A stretch of DNA of 64,000 bases. Origin: Actinomycetes bacterium. GTDB lineage: Bacteria; Actinomycetota; Thermoleophilia; Solirubrobacterales; 70-9. This document shows, piece after piece, positions 48,992 through 60,153 of the stretch. Position 1 is the first letter of the stretch, and every line of letters begins with the position of its first letter. The translations under genes and the position numbers were made by a program. The notes under the pieces were generated by a model. That model saw only the letters and a program-made list of their open reading frames with translations. It was not told the DNA's origin and made no database searches. Location: NCBI GenBank assembly GCA_016861045.1, contig BOKP01000004.1, forward strand, positions 248,001 to 312,000, read 5' to 3'.

Positions 48992-49919
48992 ATGCGTGCG
49001 TTGACTTGGCCGGGCATGCCCGCCCGCGAGCCTCTCGCGGAGGCGGGTCGACGGCTGTCGTGCGAGGTGGACGTCGTGGAGATCGCTTCGAACGAGGATC
49101 TTGCGAACGAGATGTCGGGAGGTCGGTTCGACATCGTCTTCCCCTCCGACTACATGGTGGAACGGCTTCGCGGGGAGCGTGCGATCGTTCCTCTCGAACC
49201 CGGGGCCCTGCCTCTCGACCTGCTCGAGGACTGGGCCATCGACTGCGCTCACGACCCGGGGTGCCGATGGTCGGTTCCCTTCGCATACGGGACGACCGGG
49301 GTTCTGGCGGGCCCCGAGTGCCCTTCCACCGGATGGGATGCCCTGTTCGCGATCGACGGACCGGTCCTGATGCTCGACGAGGTGCGCGAGGTGTTCGGGG
49401 CCGCCCTGATCGCTTCGGGGCGGGATCCGAACGATCTCTCGCCCGCGGCGCTCCGCCTCGCACGGCGATGCCTGCTCGGCCGGATGCCTCTGATCGCCGC
49501 TTTCGACAGCGATGATTTCGTCGGGCCCGTCGCAACGGGACAGGTCGTTGCGGCCCATGCCTGGAGCGGGCCGGCTTCGGGGGCCGTGCGCGCCAATCGG
49601 AATCTGCGCTACTTCGTGCCCGAGGAGGGGGCGATCCTGTGGGTGACCAGCGCAGCGATACCGGCCGATGCGCCCGACCCGGAGCTGTCTACTTCCCTGC
49701 TGCGGGAGCTGATGGACCCGCGCCTGGCCGCCGGCACGACCGAGCGCAACGGCTACGCGACGCCGAATCGGGAGGCGCGCCGACTTCTCCCGCCCGCTCT
49801 CGACCGGGACCCGTCGCTGTTCCCGGACGAGGAGACGCTGAAGCGATGCGTGACGCTAACCGCCCAGGGGGAGGCGGAGGCGCGGCTCAGCGAGGAATGG
49901 AAGACCCTGACGGGAGCCG

Positions 49920-49927
<8 letters not shown>
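48992..49927 (+). CDS. PotD/PotF-like polyamine-binding protein without signal peptide
   Basis: FDIVFPSDYMVERL, WSVPFAYGTTGVLA, YFVPEEGAILWVTSAAIPADAP, ERNGYATPNREAR. Confidence 0.82.
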
Positions 49928-51338
<1,411 letters not shown>

Positions 51339-51353
51339 CCGCAGCCCGGGTCC

Positions 51354-54300
51354 CTACGCGAGGTTGATCGTCCGGCCCTTCGCCGGCGGGGTCGTGTGGG
51401 CGAGCGCGGCGCGGAAGCCGGGAGGGATCACGACCACGAACTCGCTCGCGGCCTCATCCCAGCGCTCGAGCAGCGCGGCGGCCACCGTCGAGGCGGTCCG
51501 CCGCTCGTGCTCGGCGATCAGGTCGCGGAGGAACTCGTTGCCGTCGGGATGGACCGGCTCGAACTCGACCATCCCCATGTTGCAGTTCGGCGGGAACTCG
51601 TCCCCGGGGTCCCAGATGCAGGCGATGCCGCCGCTCATCCCGGCCGCGAAGTTGCGGCCGGTCGGGCCGAGCACGACGACGCAGCCCCCGGTCATGTACT
51701 CGCAGCCGTGCTCGCCGATCCCCTCGACGACGGCGAGCGCCCCCGAGTTGCGGACGGCGAAGCGCTCGCCGGCGAGCCCGCGGAAGAAGGCCTTGCCGGC
51801 GGTGGCGCCGTAGAGGGCGACGTTGCCGGCGATCACGTTGCGCTCGGCGCGGAAGCCGGCCGTGCTCGCCGGCCGCACCGCGAGGACGCCGCCGGAGAGG
51901 CCCTTGCCCGCGTAGTCGTTGACGTCGCCGGCGACGTTGATCGTCACCCCGGGGGCGAGCCAGGCGCCGGCGCTCTGGCCCGCGGAGCCGGTCAGGTCGA
52001 AGCGGATCGTGTCCTCGGGCAGGCCGTCGGGACCGCGGGCGACGACGAGCGCGTTCGAGACGCGACCGCCGACGGCGAGGTCGATGTTGGTGACCGATGT
52101 CGCGTAGGAGACCGGATCGCCGCGCTCGATCGCCGCCGCCGCCGGGCCGAGCAGCTTGCGCTCGTCGAACGAGGCCCCGACCGGGTGCTCCTTGGCGTCG
52201 CCGGGCACGAACCCGCGCGGCGCGTTGCGGGCCCGCGCCGGGACCGCGAGCAGCGGGCTCAGGTCGAGCGAGCCCGCCTTCCAGTGATCGGTCCGGTCGC
52301 TCTGCCGCAGAAGCTCGGTGCGCCCGACGAGGTCGCTGAAGCGGCGCACGCCGAGCGCCGCCATCAGCCCCCGCGCCTCCTCCGCCACGAGCGCCAGGTA
52401 GTTGATGACGTGCTCGGGCTGACCCGAGAAGCGCGCCCGCAGCTCCGGATCCTGGGTCGCGACGCCGACCGGGCAGGTGTTGAGGTGGCAGACGCGCATC
52501 ATGATGCAGCCGGTGGCGATCAGCGGGGCCGTCGAGAGCCCGAGCTCGTCGGCGCCGAGGAGGCCGCCGACGACGATGTCGCGCCCGGTCCGCATCTGCC
52601 CGTCGGTCTGGAGCACCACCCTGGTCCGGAGGCCGCTATCGAGCAGCGCCTGCTGGGTCTCGGCGAGGCCGATCTCCCAGGGGACGCCGGCCCCCTGGAT
52701 CGAGGAGAGCGGCGATGCGCCGGTGCCGCCGTCGTGGCCGGCGATGACGACGTGGTCGGCGCCGGCCTTGACGCAGCCGACGGCGACCGTGCCCACCCCG
52801 GACTCGGCCGCGAGCTTGACCGATACCCCGGCGCGCGGGTTCGCCGCGCGGAGGTCGTAGATGAGCTGCTTGAGGTCCTCGATCGAGTAGATGTCGTGGT
52901 GCGGCGGCGGCGAGATCAGCTCGGTCCCGGGCAGCGCATAGCGCAGCGCCCCGATGTACTCGTCGACCTTGTGGCCGGGGAGCTGGCCGCCCTCGCCCGG
53001 CTTCGCGCCCTGGGCGATCTTGATCTGGATCTGGTCGGCGCGGGAGAGGTACTCGACGTCGACCCCGAAGCGCCCGGAGGCGACCTGGCGGATCCGCGAG
53101 CGCCGCTCGTCGCCGTTCGGGTCGGGCGTGTTGCGGCGGCGGTCCTCGCCGCCCTCGCCGCTGTTGGAGAGGGCGCCGAGCCGGTTCATCGCGATCGCGA
53201 GCGTCTCGTGCGCCTCCGGCGACAGCGCGCCGAGGCTCATCGCGCCGGTCGAGAACCGCCGCATGATCTCCGCCGCCGGCTCGACCTCCTCGATCGGGAC
53301 CGGATCGCCGGGCTCGACGAGCTCGAGGAGGCCGCGCAGCAGCGCCCTGCCCGCGTTCTCGTCGTCGACCCGGCGCCGGAACTCCTCGTAGGACTCGGGG
53401 CTGCCGTCTTCGGCCCGGGCCGCCCGCTGCAGGGCGGCGATCGTCTCCGGGTCCCACATGTGCCGCTCGCCGTCGCGACGCCAGCGGTAGACGCCGCCCT
53501 GGGGCAGCAGCCGTTCGCTGTCGGCCGCGAGCCGCGCCTCCTCGACGTGCTCGGGCAGGGCCAGCCCGTGTGCCTCCGGGTAGGCGCGGGCGTGCCGGTC
53601 GAGCGCCTCGCGGGCGAGCTCGCCGATGCCGATGCCGCCGAGCCGCGACGGGGTGCCGGTGAAGTGCGCGTCGACCACGCCCTGGTCGATGCCGACGATC
53701 TCGAAGATCTGGGCGCCGCGGTAGGAGCGGATCGTCGCGATCCCGATCTTCGAGAGGATCTTCAGAAGGCCCTTGCCGATCGCGGCGATCGCGAGCTCGT
53801 TGGCGTCGGCGAGCGGGCCGTCGAGGCCGACGGTCGGCTCGTCGAGCATCGTCATCGTCTCCAGCATCAGGTACGGGTTGACCGCCGTCGCGCCGTAGCC
53901 GATCAGCGCCGCCAGGTGGTGGGTCTCGCGCGGCTCGCCGGACTCGACGACGAGGGCCGCCCGCAGCCGCGTCCCCTTCAGGACGAGCGCGTGGTGGACC
54001 GTCGAGCAGGCGAGCAGCGACGGGATCGGGACCCGGTCGCGGCTCGTCGCGCGGTCGCTGAGCACGAGCAGGGTGGCCCCGTCCTCGATCGCGGTGACCG
54101 CCTCGGCGCGGATCCGCTCCAGCGCCGCCGCGAGGCCGTCCTCGCCGCCGTCGAGCGGCCAGGTGATGTCGATCGTCGTGCCGTCGAGCGCGTTGTGGGG
54201 GTTGCGGCGCAGCCGCTCGAGCTCGAAGTCGGTGAGGATCGGCTGCGCGAGCTCGACGTGGCTGACGATCTGGGGTTCGTCGCTGAGCAGGTTGCCCTGC

Positions 54301-55964
54301 GGTCCGATGTCGGTGCGGAGGCTCATCACGCACTGCTCGCGGACCGAGTCGATAGCCGGGTTGGTGACCTGGGCGAAGCGCTGCTTGAAGTAGCTGTAGA
54401 GCGAGGGCCGCTGGTCGGAGAAGACCGCCAGAGCGAGGTCGTTGCCCATCGAGCCGGTCGGCTCGCGGCCGTCGCGGAGCAGCGGCGCGAGGATCGTCCG
54501 CAGGTCCTCCTGGGTGTAGCCGAACGCGAGCTGGCGCTTGAGCAGCGGCTCGACCGGCTCGATCGTCGCCATCGGGTCGGGCAGCTGGCGGACGCCGAGC
54601 TTGCCCTCCGCGTACCACTCGCCGTAGGGGCGGGCCGAGGCGACCGCGAGCTCGGGCTCGCCATCGGTGCTGACGAGGCCCGTGTCGAGATCGACGACGA
54701 AGAGCTGGGCCGGCTCGAGCCGGCCCATCCGGGCGATCTTGCTCGGCGTCGTCGTGAAGATGCCCGACTCGGAGCCGAGGCAGACCCAGCCGTCCCGCGT
54801 GATCGTCCAGCGCCCCGGCCGCAGCCCGTTGCGGTCGAGCATGGCGCCGAGCCTGCGGCCGTCGCTGAAGGCGATCGCTGCCGGGCCGTCCCAGGGCTCG
54901 ACCAGGCGCGAGTGATAGCGGTAGAAGCCCTCGAGCTCGGCCGGCACGTCCTCGCGGCCCTCCCAGGCGGCCGGGATCATCATCATCATCGCGTGCTCGG
55001 GCGAGCGGCCGCCGAGCACCATCAGCTCGAAGGCGCGGTCGAAGGCCGCCGAGTCGGAGACGCCCTCGTCGATCAGCGGCAGGCAGTCGGCGAGGTCGCG
55101 GCCGAAGGCCCCGGAGGAGAGCACCGCCTCGCGGGCCCGCATCCAGTTGACGTTGCCGAGGAGCGTGTTGATCTCGCCGTTGTGGGCGATCATCCGCAGC
55201 GGCTGCGCCAGCTCCCAGCTCGGCGCCGTGTTCGTCGAGAACCGCGAGTGGACGATCGCGAAGCGGCTGAGCAGCGACAGGTCGCGCAGGTCGGGGTAGA
55301 ACTGCGGCAGCTGCGGCGCCGTCAGCATGCCCTTGTAGACGATCGTCCGGCACGACATGCTCGGGAACGAGACGTCCCGGCCACATTCGCGCTCGGCTCG
55401 CCGGCGGACGACGAAGAGGCTGCGGTCGAAGTCCTCGGCGCTCGCCACGCTCGCCCCGGCCTCGATGAAGAGCTGGCTGATCCGCGGCGCGGACTCGCGC
55501 GCCAGCCGACCGCAGGACGTCTCGTCGACTGGGACCTGGCGCCAGCCGACCACCCTGTGGCCGGCCTCGGCGACGAGCTCGCCGATCCGGCGCTGGATCC
55601 GCTCGGTGCCGCCGGTCGAGTCGCGGCGGAGGAAGCACATCGCGACCGCGAGCCTGCCGGGACCGGGGAGGACGACGGGCCGGGTGTCGATCTCGGCGGT
55701 GCGCGAGCGGAAGAACTCGTGCGGGAGCTCGAACATGATCCCGGCGCCGTCGCCGGTGGACTCGTCGGCGCCCGCCGCGCCGCGGTGCTCGAGCCGGTCG
55801 AGGGCGACCAGCCCGCGGTCGATCGTCTCGTGGATCGCCTTGCCGTCGAGCCGCGCGACGCAGGCGACCCCGCAGCCGTCGCGGAACGACGACGGGTCGT
55901 GCAGGCCGCCGAAGCCGATCCCGGCCGGTCCGGCGGATGGGGCGCTGTCGGTGCTGCGGGTCAT
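51354..55964 (-). CDS. gltB: Glutamate synthase large subunit
   Basis: DGCGVACVARLDG amidotransferase region; GEGGEDRRRNTPDPNGDERRSRIRQVASGRFGV; SAKPGEGGQLPGHKV-like IAQGAKPGEGGQLPGHKVDEYI. Confidence 0.97.
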   Translation of the reverse strand: MTRSTDSAPSAGPAGIGFGGLHDPSSFRDGCGVACVARLDGKAIHETIDRGLVALDRLEHRGAAGADESTGDGAGIMFELPHEFFRSRTAEIDTRPVVLPGPGRLAVAMCFLRRDSTGGTERIQRRIGELVAEAGHRVVGWRQVPVDETSCGRLARESAPRISQLFIEAGASVASAEDFDRSLFVVRRRAERECGRDVSFPSMSCRTIVYKGMLTAPQLPQFYPDLRDLSLLSRFAIVHSRFSTNTAPSWELAQPLRMIAHNGEINTLLGNVNWMRAREAVLSSGAFGRDLADCLPLIDEGVSDSAAFDRAFELMVLGGRSPEHAMMMMIPAAWEGREDVPAELEGFYRYHSRLVEPWDGPAAIAFSDGRRLGAMLDRNGLRPGRWTITRDGWVCLGSESGIFTTTPSKIARMGRLEPAQLFVVDLDTGLVSTDGEPELAVASARPYGEWYAEGKLGVRQLPDPMATIEPVEPLLKRQLAFGYTQEDLRTILAPLLRDGREPTGSMGNDLALAVFSDQRPSLYSYFKQRFAQVTNPAIDSVREQCVMSLRTDIGPQGNLLSDEPQIVSHVELAQPILTDFELERLRRNPHNALDGTTIDITWPLDGGEDGLAAALERIRAEAVTAIEDGATLLVLSDRATSRDRVPIPSLLACSTVHHALVLKGTRLRAALVVESGEPRETHHLAALIGYGATAVNPYLMLETMTMLDEPTVGLDGPLADANELAIAAIGKGLLKILSKIGIATIRSYRGAQIFEIVGIDQGVVDAHFTGTPSRLGGIGIGELAREALDRHARAYPEAHGLALPEHVEEARLAADSERLLPQGGVYRWRRDGERHMWDPETIAALQRAARAEDGSPESYEEFRRRVDDENAGRALLRGLLELVEPGDPVPIEEVEPAAEIMRRFSTGAMSLGALSPEAHETLAIAMNRLGALSNSGEGGEDRRRNTPDPNGDERRSRIRQVASGRFGVDVEYLSRADQIQIKIAQGAKPGEGGQLPGHKVDEYIGALRYALPGTELISPPPHHDIYSIEDLKQLIYDLRAANPRAGVSVKLAAESGVGTVAVGCVKAGADHVVIAGHDGGTGASPLSSIQGAGVPWEIGLAETQQALLDSGLRTRVVLQTDGQMRTGRDIVVGGLLGADELGLSTAPLIATGCIMMRVCHLNTCPVGVATQDPELRARFSGQPEHVINYLALVAEEARGLMAALGVRRFSDLVGRTELLRQSDRTDHWKAGSLDLSPLLAVPARARNAPRGFVPGDAKEHPVGASFDERKLLGPAAAAIERGDPVSYATSVTNIDLAVGGRVSNALVVARGPDGLPEDTIRFDLTGSAGQSAGAWLAPGVTINVAGDVNDYAGKGLSGGVLAVRPASTAGFRAERNVIAGNVALYGATAGKAFFRGLAGERFAVRNSGALAVVEGIGEHGCEYMTGGCVVVLGPTGRNFAAGMSGGIACIWDPGDEFPPNCNMGMVEFEPVHPDGNEFLRDLIAEHERRTASTVAAALLERWDEAASEFVVVIPPGFRAALAHTTPPAKGRTINLA

Positions 55965-55980
55965 CAGAAGCGTCGGCTGC

Positions 55981-56049
55981 GGATGGTCTGGGTGTCGGGT
56001 TGCGGGTGGTCTGGGGGTCGGGTTGCTGCGGGTGGTCTGAGGGTCCGAG
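55981..56049. repeat. Three imperfect tandem repeats immediately upstream of gltB
   Basis: ggatggtctgggtgtcgggttgc / gggtggtctgggggtcgggttgctgc / gggtggtctgagggtccgag. Confidence 0.75.
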
Positions 56050-56208
56050 AGGTGGCCGCGAGCCGCGCGCGGTCGGTGCCGGCGCACGCGAGAGCCCCTC
56101 GGCTGCCCGGCAAGCGGCCTGCGCGGCGGTCCCGAAAGGGTACGGCAACCCGGACCGGCCCGTTCGGTGGGCGGGGGCCGACCGGCAGGCGCCGCCAACC
56201 CCGCACCC

Positions 56209-56247
56209 GGGTAGTCCTGACCCCGCCATGCGGGGTTGAGATGACCC
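56209..56247 (-). repeat. 39-bp dispersed repeat copy B
   Basis: + strand GGGTAGTCCTGACCCCGCCATGCGGGGTTGAGATGACCC. Confidence 0.7.
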
Positions 56248-56270
56248 AGCGCGTCCCGAGCCCCGGCCTG

Positions 56271-56308
56271 GGGAATCCTGGCCCTCCTGTACGGGGTTGA
56301 GATGACCC
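56271..56308 (-). repeat. 39-bp dispersed repeat copy C (38 bp)
   Basis: + strand GGGAATCCTGGCCCTCCTGTACGGGGTTGAGATGACCC. Confidence 0.7.
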
Positions 56309-56320
56309 GGTTGGCGGGCG

Positions 56321-57073
56321 CTACGCGCGGCCGGCCTCGAGGAGGCGGCGGAGGAAACGCTGGGTCTCGGGGTCCCGGGGGTCCTCGAGGACCTGCTCGG
56401 GCGGGCCGACCTCGACGAGGCGTCCCTCGTGCAGGAACCCGACCTTGTCGGCGACCTCGCGGGCGAAGCCCATCTCGTGGGTCGCGATCAGCATCGTCAC
56501 CCCCTCCTGCTTGAGGTCGCGGACCGCGCGCAGGACCTCGCCGACGAGCTCGGGGTCGAGCGCGCTCGTCACCTCGTCGAGCAGCATCGCCCGCGGCCGG
56601 GTCGCGAACGCGCGGGCGATCGCGACGCGCTGCTGCTGGCCGCCGGAGAGGTTGGACGGGCTCTCCTCCTCGCGGCCCTCGAGGCCGAAGCGGGCGAGCG
56701 TCGCCCGCGCCGCCTCGCGCGCGTCCTCGCGGCCGAGGCCGTGGGCGCGGGTGATCCCGAGGGTCACGTTGTCGATCACGTTCAGGTGCGGGAACAGGTT
56801 GTAGGCCTGGAAGACGAAGCCGAGGCGGCGTCGAACCGCGACCGGGTCGGCGGCGGGGTCGGTGATCACCTCGCCGTCGAGGAGGATGTCGCCGTCGTCG
56901 ATCTCGATAAGGAGGTCGACGCAGCGCAGCAGGGTCGACTTGCCCGATCCCGACGCCCCGATCACCGCGACCGCCTCGTGCTCGGCGATCTCGAGGTCGA
57001 TGCCGCGCAGCACGCCGCGATCGCCGAAGGCCTTGGTGACGCCCTCGATCGCGATCACCGGGGTCCCGCTCAC
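56321..57073 (-). CDS. Amino-acid ABC transporter ATPase (GlnQ-like)
   Basis: IGASGSGKSTLLRCVDLL, LSGGQQQRVAIARAFATRPRAMLLDEVTSALDPELVGEVL. Confidence 0.94.
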   Translation of the reverse strand: MSGTPVIAIEGVTKAFGDRGVLRGIDLEIAEHEAVAVIGASGSGKSTLLRCVDLLIEIDDGDILLDGEVITDPAADPVAVRRRLGFVFQAYNLFPHLNVIDNVTLGITRAHGLGREDAREAARATLARFGLEGREEESPSNLSGGQQQRVAIARAFATRPRAMLLDEVTSALDPELVGEVLRAVRDLKQEGVTMLIATHEMGFAREVADKVGFLHEGRLVEVGPPEQVLEDPRDPETQRFLRRLLEAGRA

Positions 57074-57930
57074 CGGACCCGTCCCCGGTCCCAGCGGTCG
57101 AGCATCCGCGCCAGCGGGATCGTCACCGCCATGTAGAGGACCGCGGCGCAGAGCAGCGGCGTGTAGTTGAAGTCGGTCGAGGCCATGATCTGCGCGACCT
57201 GGAACGCCTCGCCGGTGACGCCGATGATCGCGATCAGCGCGACGTCCTTCTGCAGCGAGATGAAGTCGTTGAGCAGCGGCGGGCCGACGTTGCGGACGGC
57301 CTGCGGGATGACCACGTGGCGCATCGCCTGCCGCTCGGTCAGCCCGATCGCGAGCGCCGCGTCGCGCTGGCCGGGATGGACCGAGCGCAGCCCCGCGCGG
57401 TAGACCTCGGAGACGTAGGCGCCGTAGGAGAGGGTGAGGGCGATCGCGCCGAGCACGACCGGCTCGGTCGGCAGCCAGGAGAGCGTCGAGCTGCCCTCGG
57501 CATCGGAGTTGGCCAACGCCGGGATCCCGAAGCCGATGAGATAGACGAGCAGGATCGTCGGGATCCCGCGGAAGATGTCGGCGTAGAGAATCGCGAGGAG
57601 CCGGAGCGGGAACATCGCCGCCGCCCGCGAGGTCCGGATCAGGGCGACCAGGAGCCCGAGGGCGAGCACGGCGACCTCGACGATCAGGAAGACCCTGATG
57701 TCGAGCCAGAACGCCTTGGCGACATCGGGGAACGACTCCTTGAAGACGGTCGCGTTGAAGAAGGTCTCGCGGACAGCCGGCCAGCCGCTGCTGGTCAGGA
57801 TCAGCGCCGTGAGGCCGCCGATGACGAGGACCGTCGAGGCCGCCGCGATCGCGAAGCCGCGACGGTCGCGGCGGCGCCTGGCCGCCGCCCGCTCGGCTCG
57901 CCGATCGGGCCTGGCCGCCTCCGCTTCCAC
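57070..57930 (-). CDS. Amino-acid ABC transporter permease (HisM/GlnP-like)
   Basis: FRGIPTILLVYLIGFGIP..LTLSYGAYVSEVYRAGLRSVHPGQRDAALAIGLTERQAMRHVVIPQAVRN. Confidence 0.93.
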   Translation of the reverse strand: MEAEAARPDRRAERAAARRRRDRRGFAIAAASTVLVIGGLTALILTSSGWPAVRETFFNATVFKESFPDVAKAFWLDIRVFLIVEVAVLALGLLVALIRTSRAAAMFPLRLLAILYADIFRGIPTILLVYLIGFGIPALANSDAEGSSTLSWLPTEPVVLGAIALTLSYGAYVSEVYRAGLRSVHPGQRDAALAIGLTERQAMRHVVIPQAVRNVGPPLLNDFISLQKDVALIAIIGVTGEAFQVAQIMASTDFNYTPLLCAAVLYMAVTIPLARMLDRWDRGRVR

Positions 57931-57963
57931 CTACTCAGATCGTCACGCGGCGCGCCGCCCCGG

Positions 57964-58848
57964 CTACTGCAGCTCTTCGACGCCGCCGACGCTGTTGATC
58001 CACTTGTCCTGGATCCGGTCGAGCTCGCCCGAGCCCTCCAGCTCCTCGATCGCCGCCGACACGCAGCCGGTCAGCGACGAGTCCTTGGCCAGCAGCGCTC
58101 CCCACTCGTCGCCGCCGGGCGCCGGGAACTCGCCGACGATCGCCGCGTCGGGGACCTGCACCGCTGTCAGGTAGAGCGCGGTCGGGGTGTCGACGACGAC
58201 GGCATCGACCTGGCCCTGCTTGATGGCGCTGACCACGTCGTTCGAGTTCTGGAACACCCGCGGCTCGTCATCGGGCTGGATCACGTCGTTGACCGCGTCG
58301 AGGCTCGTCGTCCCGATCTGGACGCCGAACGTCGCGCCCTTGAGCTCCTCGAGGGACGTCGCGCCCGCGAACTCGGAGTCCTTGAGGGTCACCACCGCCT
58401 GGTCGGCCGTGTAGTAGGGGGTCGAGAAGTCGACCTGCTGGGCGCGCTTCGGCGTGATCGAGATCTGGTTGATGTCGAAATCGAAGTCCTTCGGGCCCGG
58501 CGCGTAGGAGGAGTTGAACGGCACCACGGTCCATTCGACCTGGTCCTCGCCGAACCCGAGCCGGTCGGCGATCGCGTAGGCGACCGCGCTCTCGAAGCCC
58601 CTGCCGTTGGAGGGGTCGTTGTCCTCGAAGTAGGGCGGATAGGCGGGCTTGTCGGTGCCGATCGTCAACGTCCCCGGCTGCCGCGTGTCGAGCGTCTCGG
58701 GGGTGCATTCGTCGAGCGACGCGGTCGCCGCCGTCCCGTCGGCCGAAGTCGCCACGGTCGAGTCATCCCCGCCACAGGCGGCGAGGGCTACGGCGGCGCC
58801 GATCAGGCATGAGAGCAGCAGGAACTTGAGTGTGCGGGGCTGATACAC
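57964..58848 (-). CDS. Amino-acid ABC transporter substrate-binding lipoprotein
   Basis: Lipobox-like IGAAVALAACGGDDS; GTDKPAYPPYFEDNDPSNGRGFESAVAYAIADRLGF; probable GTG start 58848. Confidence 0.92.
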   Translation of the reverse strand: MYQPRTLKFLLLSCLIGAAVALAACGGDDSTVATSADGTAATASLDECTPETLDTRQPGTLTIGTDKPAYPPYFEDNDPSNGRGFESAVAYAIADRLGFGEDQVEWTVVPFNSSYAPGPKDFDFDINQISITPKRAQQVDFSTPYYTADQAVVTLKDSEFAGATSLEELKGATFGVQIGTTSLDAVNDVIQPDDEPRVFQNSNDVVSAIKQGQVDAVVVDTPTALYLTAVQVPDAAIVGEFPAPGGDEWGALLAKDSSLTGCVSAAIEELEGSGELDRIQDKWINSVGGVEELQ

Positions 58849-58978
58849 GACGAACCTCCGGCGGCAACGTCCGATTGGGAACGCGGGCATCCTACGCGGA
58901 TGCGGGCGATCGGCGTCGCCGGCGCCGCATCGTGTCCGCCGCACACACCGGCGGTCGCGGCCGTGCGAGATTGCCGGG

Positions 58979-59782
58979 ATGCCACCCGTCCGTCATCGGA
59001 GCCTCGCCGCCGACACCGCCGTGACCGCCGCCGGCGACGGCCGCTGGCGGGGAACGATCACGCCCGAGTGGTTCGGGCCTCCCGGACCCAACGGCGGCTT
59101 CATCGCGGCGCTGGTCCTGCGCGCGATCCGGGCCGAGGTCGGCGATCGGTCCCGATATCCCCGGTCGCTCACGCTCCACTACCTGCGCCCGCCGGTCGCC
59201 GGCGCGGCCGAGCTTGCGGTGACGGTCGAGCGCTCGGGCCGGTCGGCGAGCACCTGCTCGGCCCGGTTGATCCAGGACGGCCGCGATTTGACGCTCGCGC
59301 TCTGCGTGCTCACGACCGATTACGAGCCGGCCCTGAGCTGGGCCGCGGAGCCGCCACCGGCGCCGCCTCCAGATCGCGTCGAGCCGCTCGCGGCCGTATC
59401 CGGCGTCCCGCCGATCTTCCACCAGCTCGAGACGCGCAACGTCTTCGGGCCGCCGCCCTTCAGCGGCGGCGAGGAGCCCGTGTCGGGCGGCTGGCTTCGG
59501 GCCCGCTCCGGCGAGGAGATGAGCCCGGAGCTGATCGCCCTCTACACCGACGCCTGGTGGCCGGCCCCGTTCAGCTTCATGACCGACTTCGCTCCCGCCC
59601 CGACCCTCGAGCTGACGATCCACTTCCGCGCCCGTCCCGACCCGGCCGACCCGATGGCGCTGGTCCGGTTCCGCGCCGAGGCGTCGATCGACGGCCTCTT
59701 CGACGAGCAGGGCGAGGTCTGGGACCGTCACGGGCGGCTGCTGGCGCAGTCGCGCCAGCTGGCGCTGCTGCGGAGAGGATGA
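58979..59782 (+). CDS. Acyl-CoA thioesterase (TesB-like hotdog)
   Basis: PEWFGPPGPNGGFIAALVLRAIRAE..SLTLHYLRPP. Confidence 0.85.
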   Translation: MPPVRHRSLAADTAVTAAGDGRWRGTITPEWFGPPGPNGGFIAALVLRAIRAEVGDRSRYPRSLTLHYLRPPVAGAAELAVTVERSGRSASTCSARLIQDGRDLTLALCVLTTDYEPALSWAAEPPPAPPPDRVEPLAAVSGVPPIFHQLETRNVFGPPPFSGGEEPVSGGWLRARSGEEMSPELIALYTDAWWPAPFSFMTDFAPAPTLELTIHFRARPDPADPMALVRFRAEASIDGLFDEQGEVWDRHGRLLAQSRQLALLRRG

Positions 59783-59958
59783 CCCCGACCGAATGCTCCG
59801 CCGGCCGTCCGCTTCGGTCGGCTCCGGTGGCCACGCACGGCGGCACGAGGATCACGGCGCCGCTCACGAGGCGCCGGTTCCGCAGCGCCGCCCTTGAGTT
59901 GGCATCCCCCGTCCGCTTCCGTCGGCTTGCCGGTCGACCGACGGTTCGCCCGGATCAC

Positions 59959-59979
59959 GGCAGCCCCGTTCGGGCTGCC
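59959..59979 (+). terminator. GC-rich hairpin downstream of thioesterase gene
   Basis: GGCAGCCC-CGTTC-GGGCTGCC; no T-tract. Confidence 0.45.
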
Positions 59980-60153
59980 GGAGGCGCTGCCGCTGATCGC
60001 TGCGCCGCCCGCCGGCGGGCGCGACCGTTGACGCCCGGTCAACTGCGAATCGGTGCTCTCGGGGGGACCCGATTCGCACCTCAACGGCGAAGCGGCGGAC
60101 GGCCGGCGCCATTGGCCGATGTGCCACCGTTCGGTGTTAGCCTTGCGCGGGCG

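Noticed and set aside
55965-56308. Glutamine riboswitch upstream of gltB
   Set aside because: No recognisable conserved core of the glnA/downstream-peptide motifs; only repeats were seen
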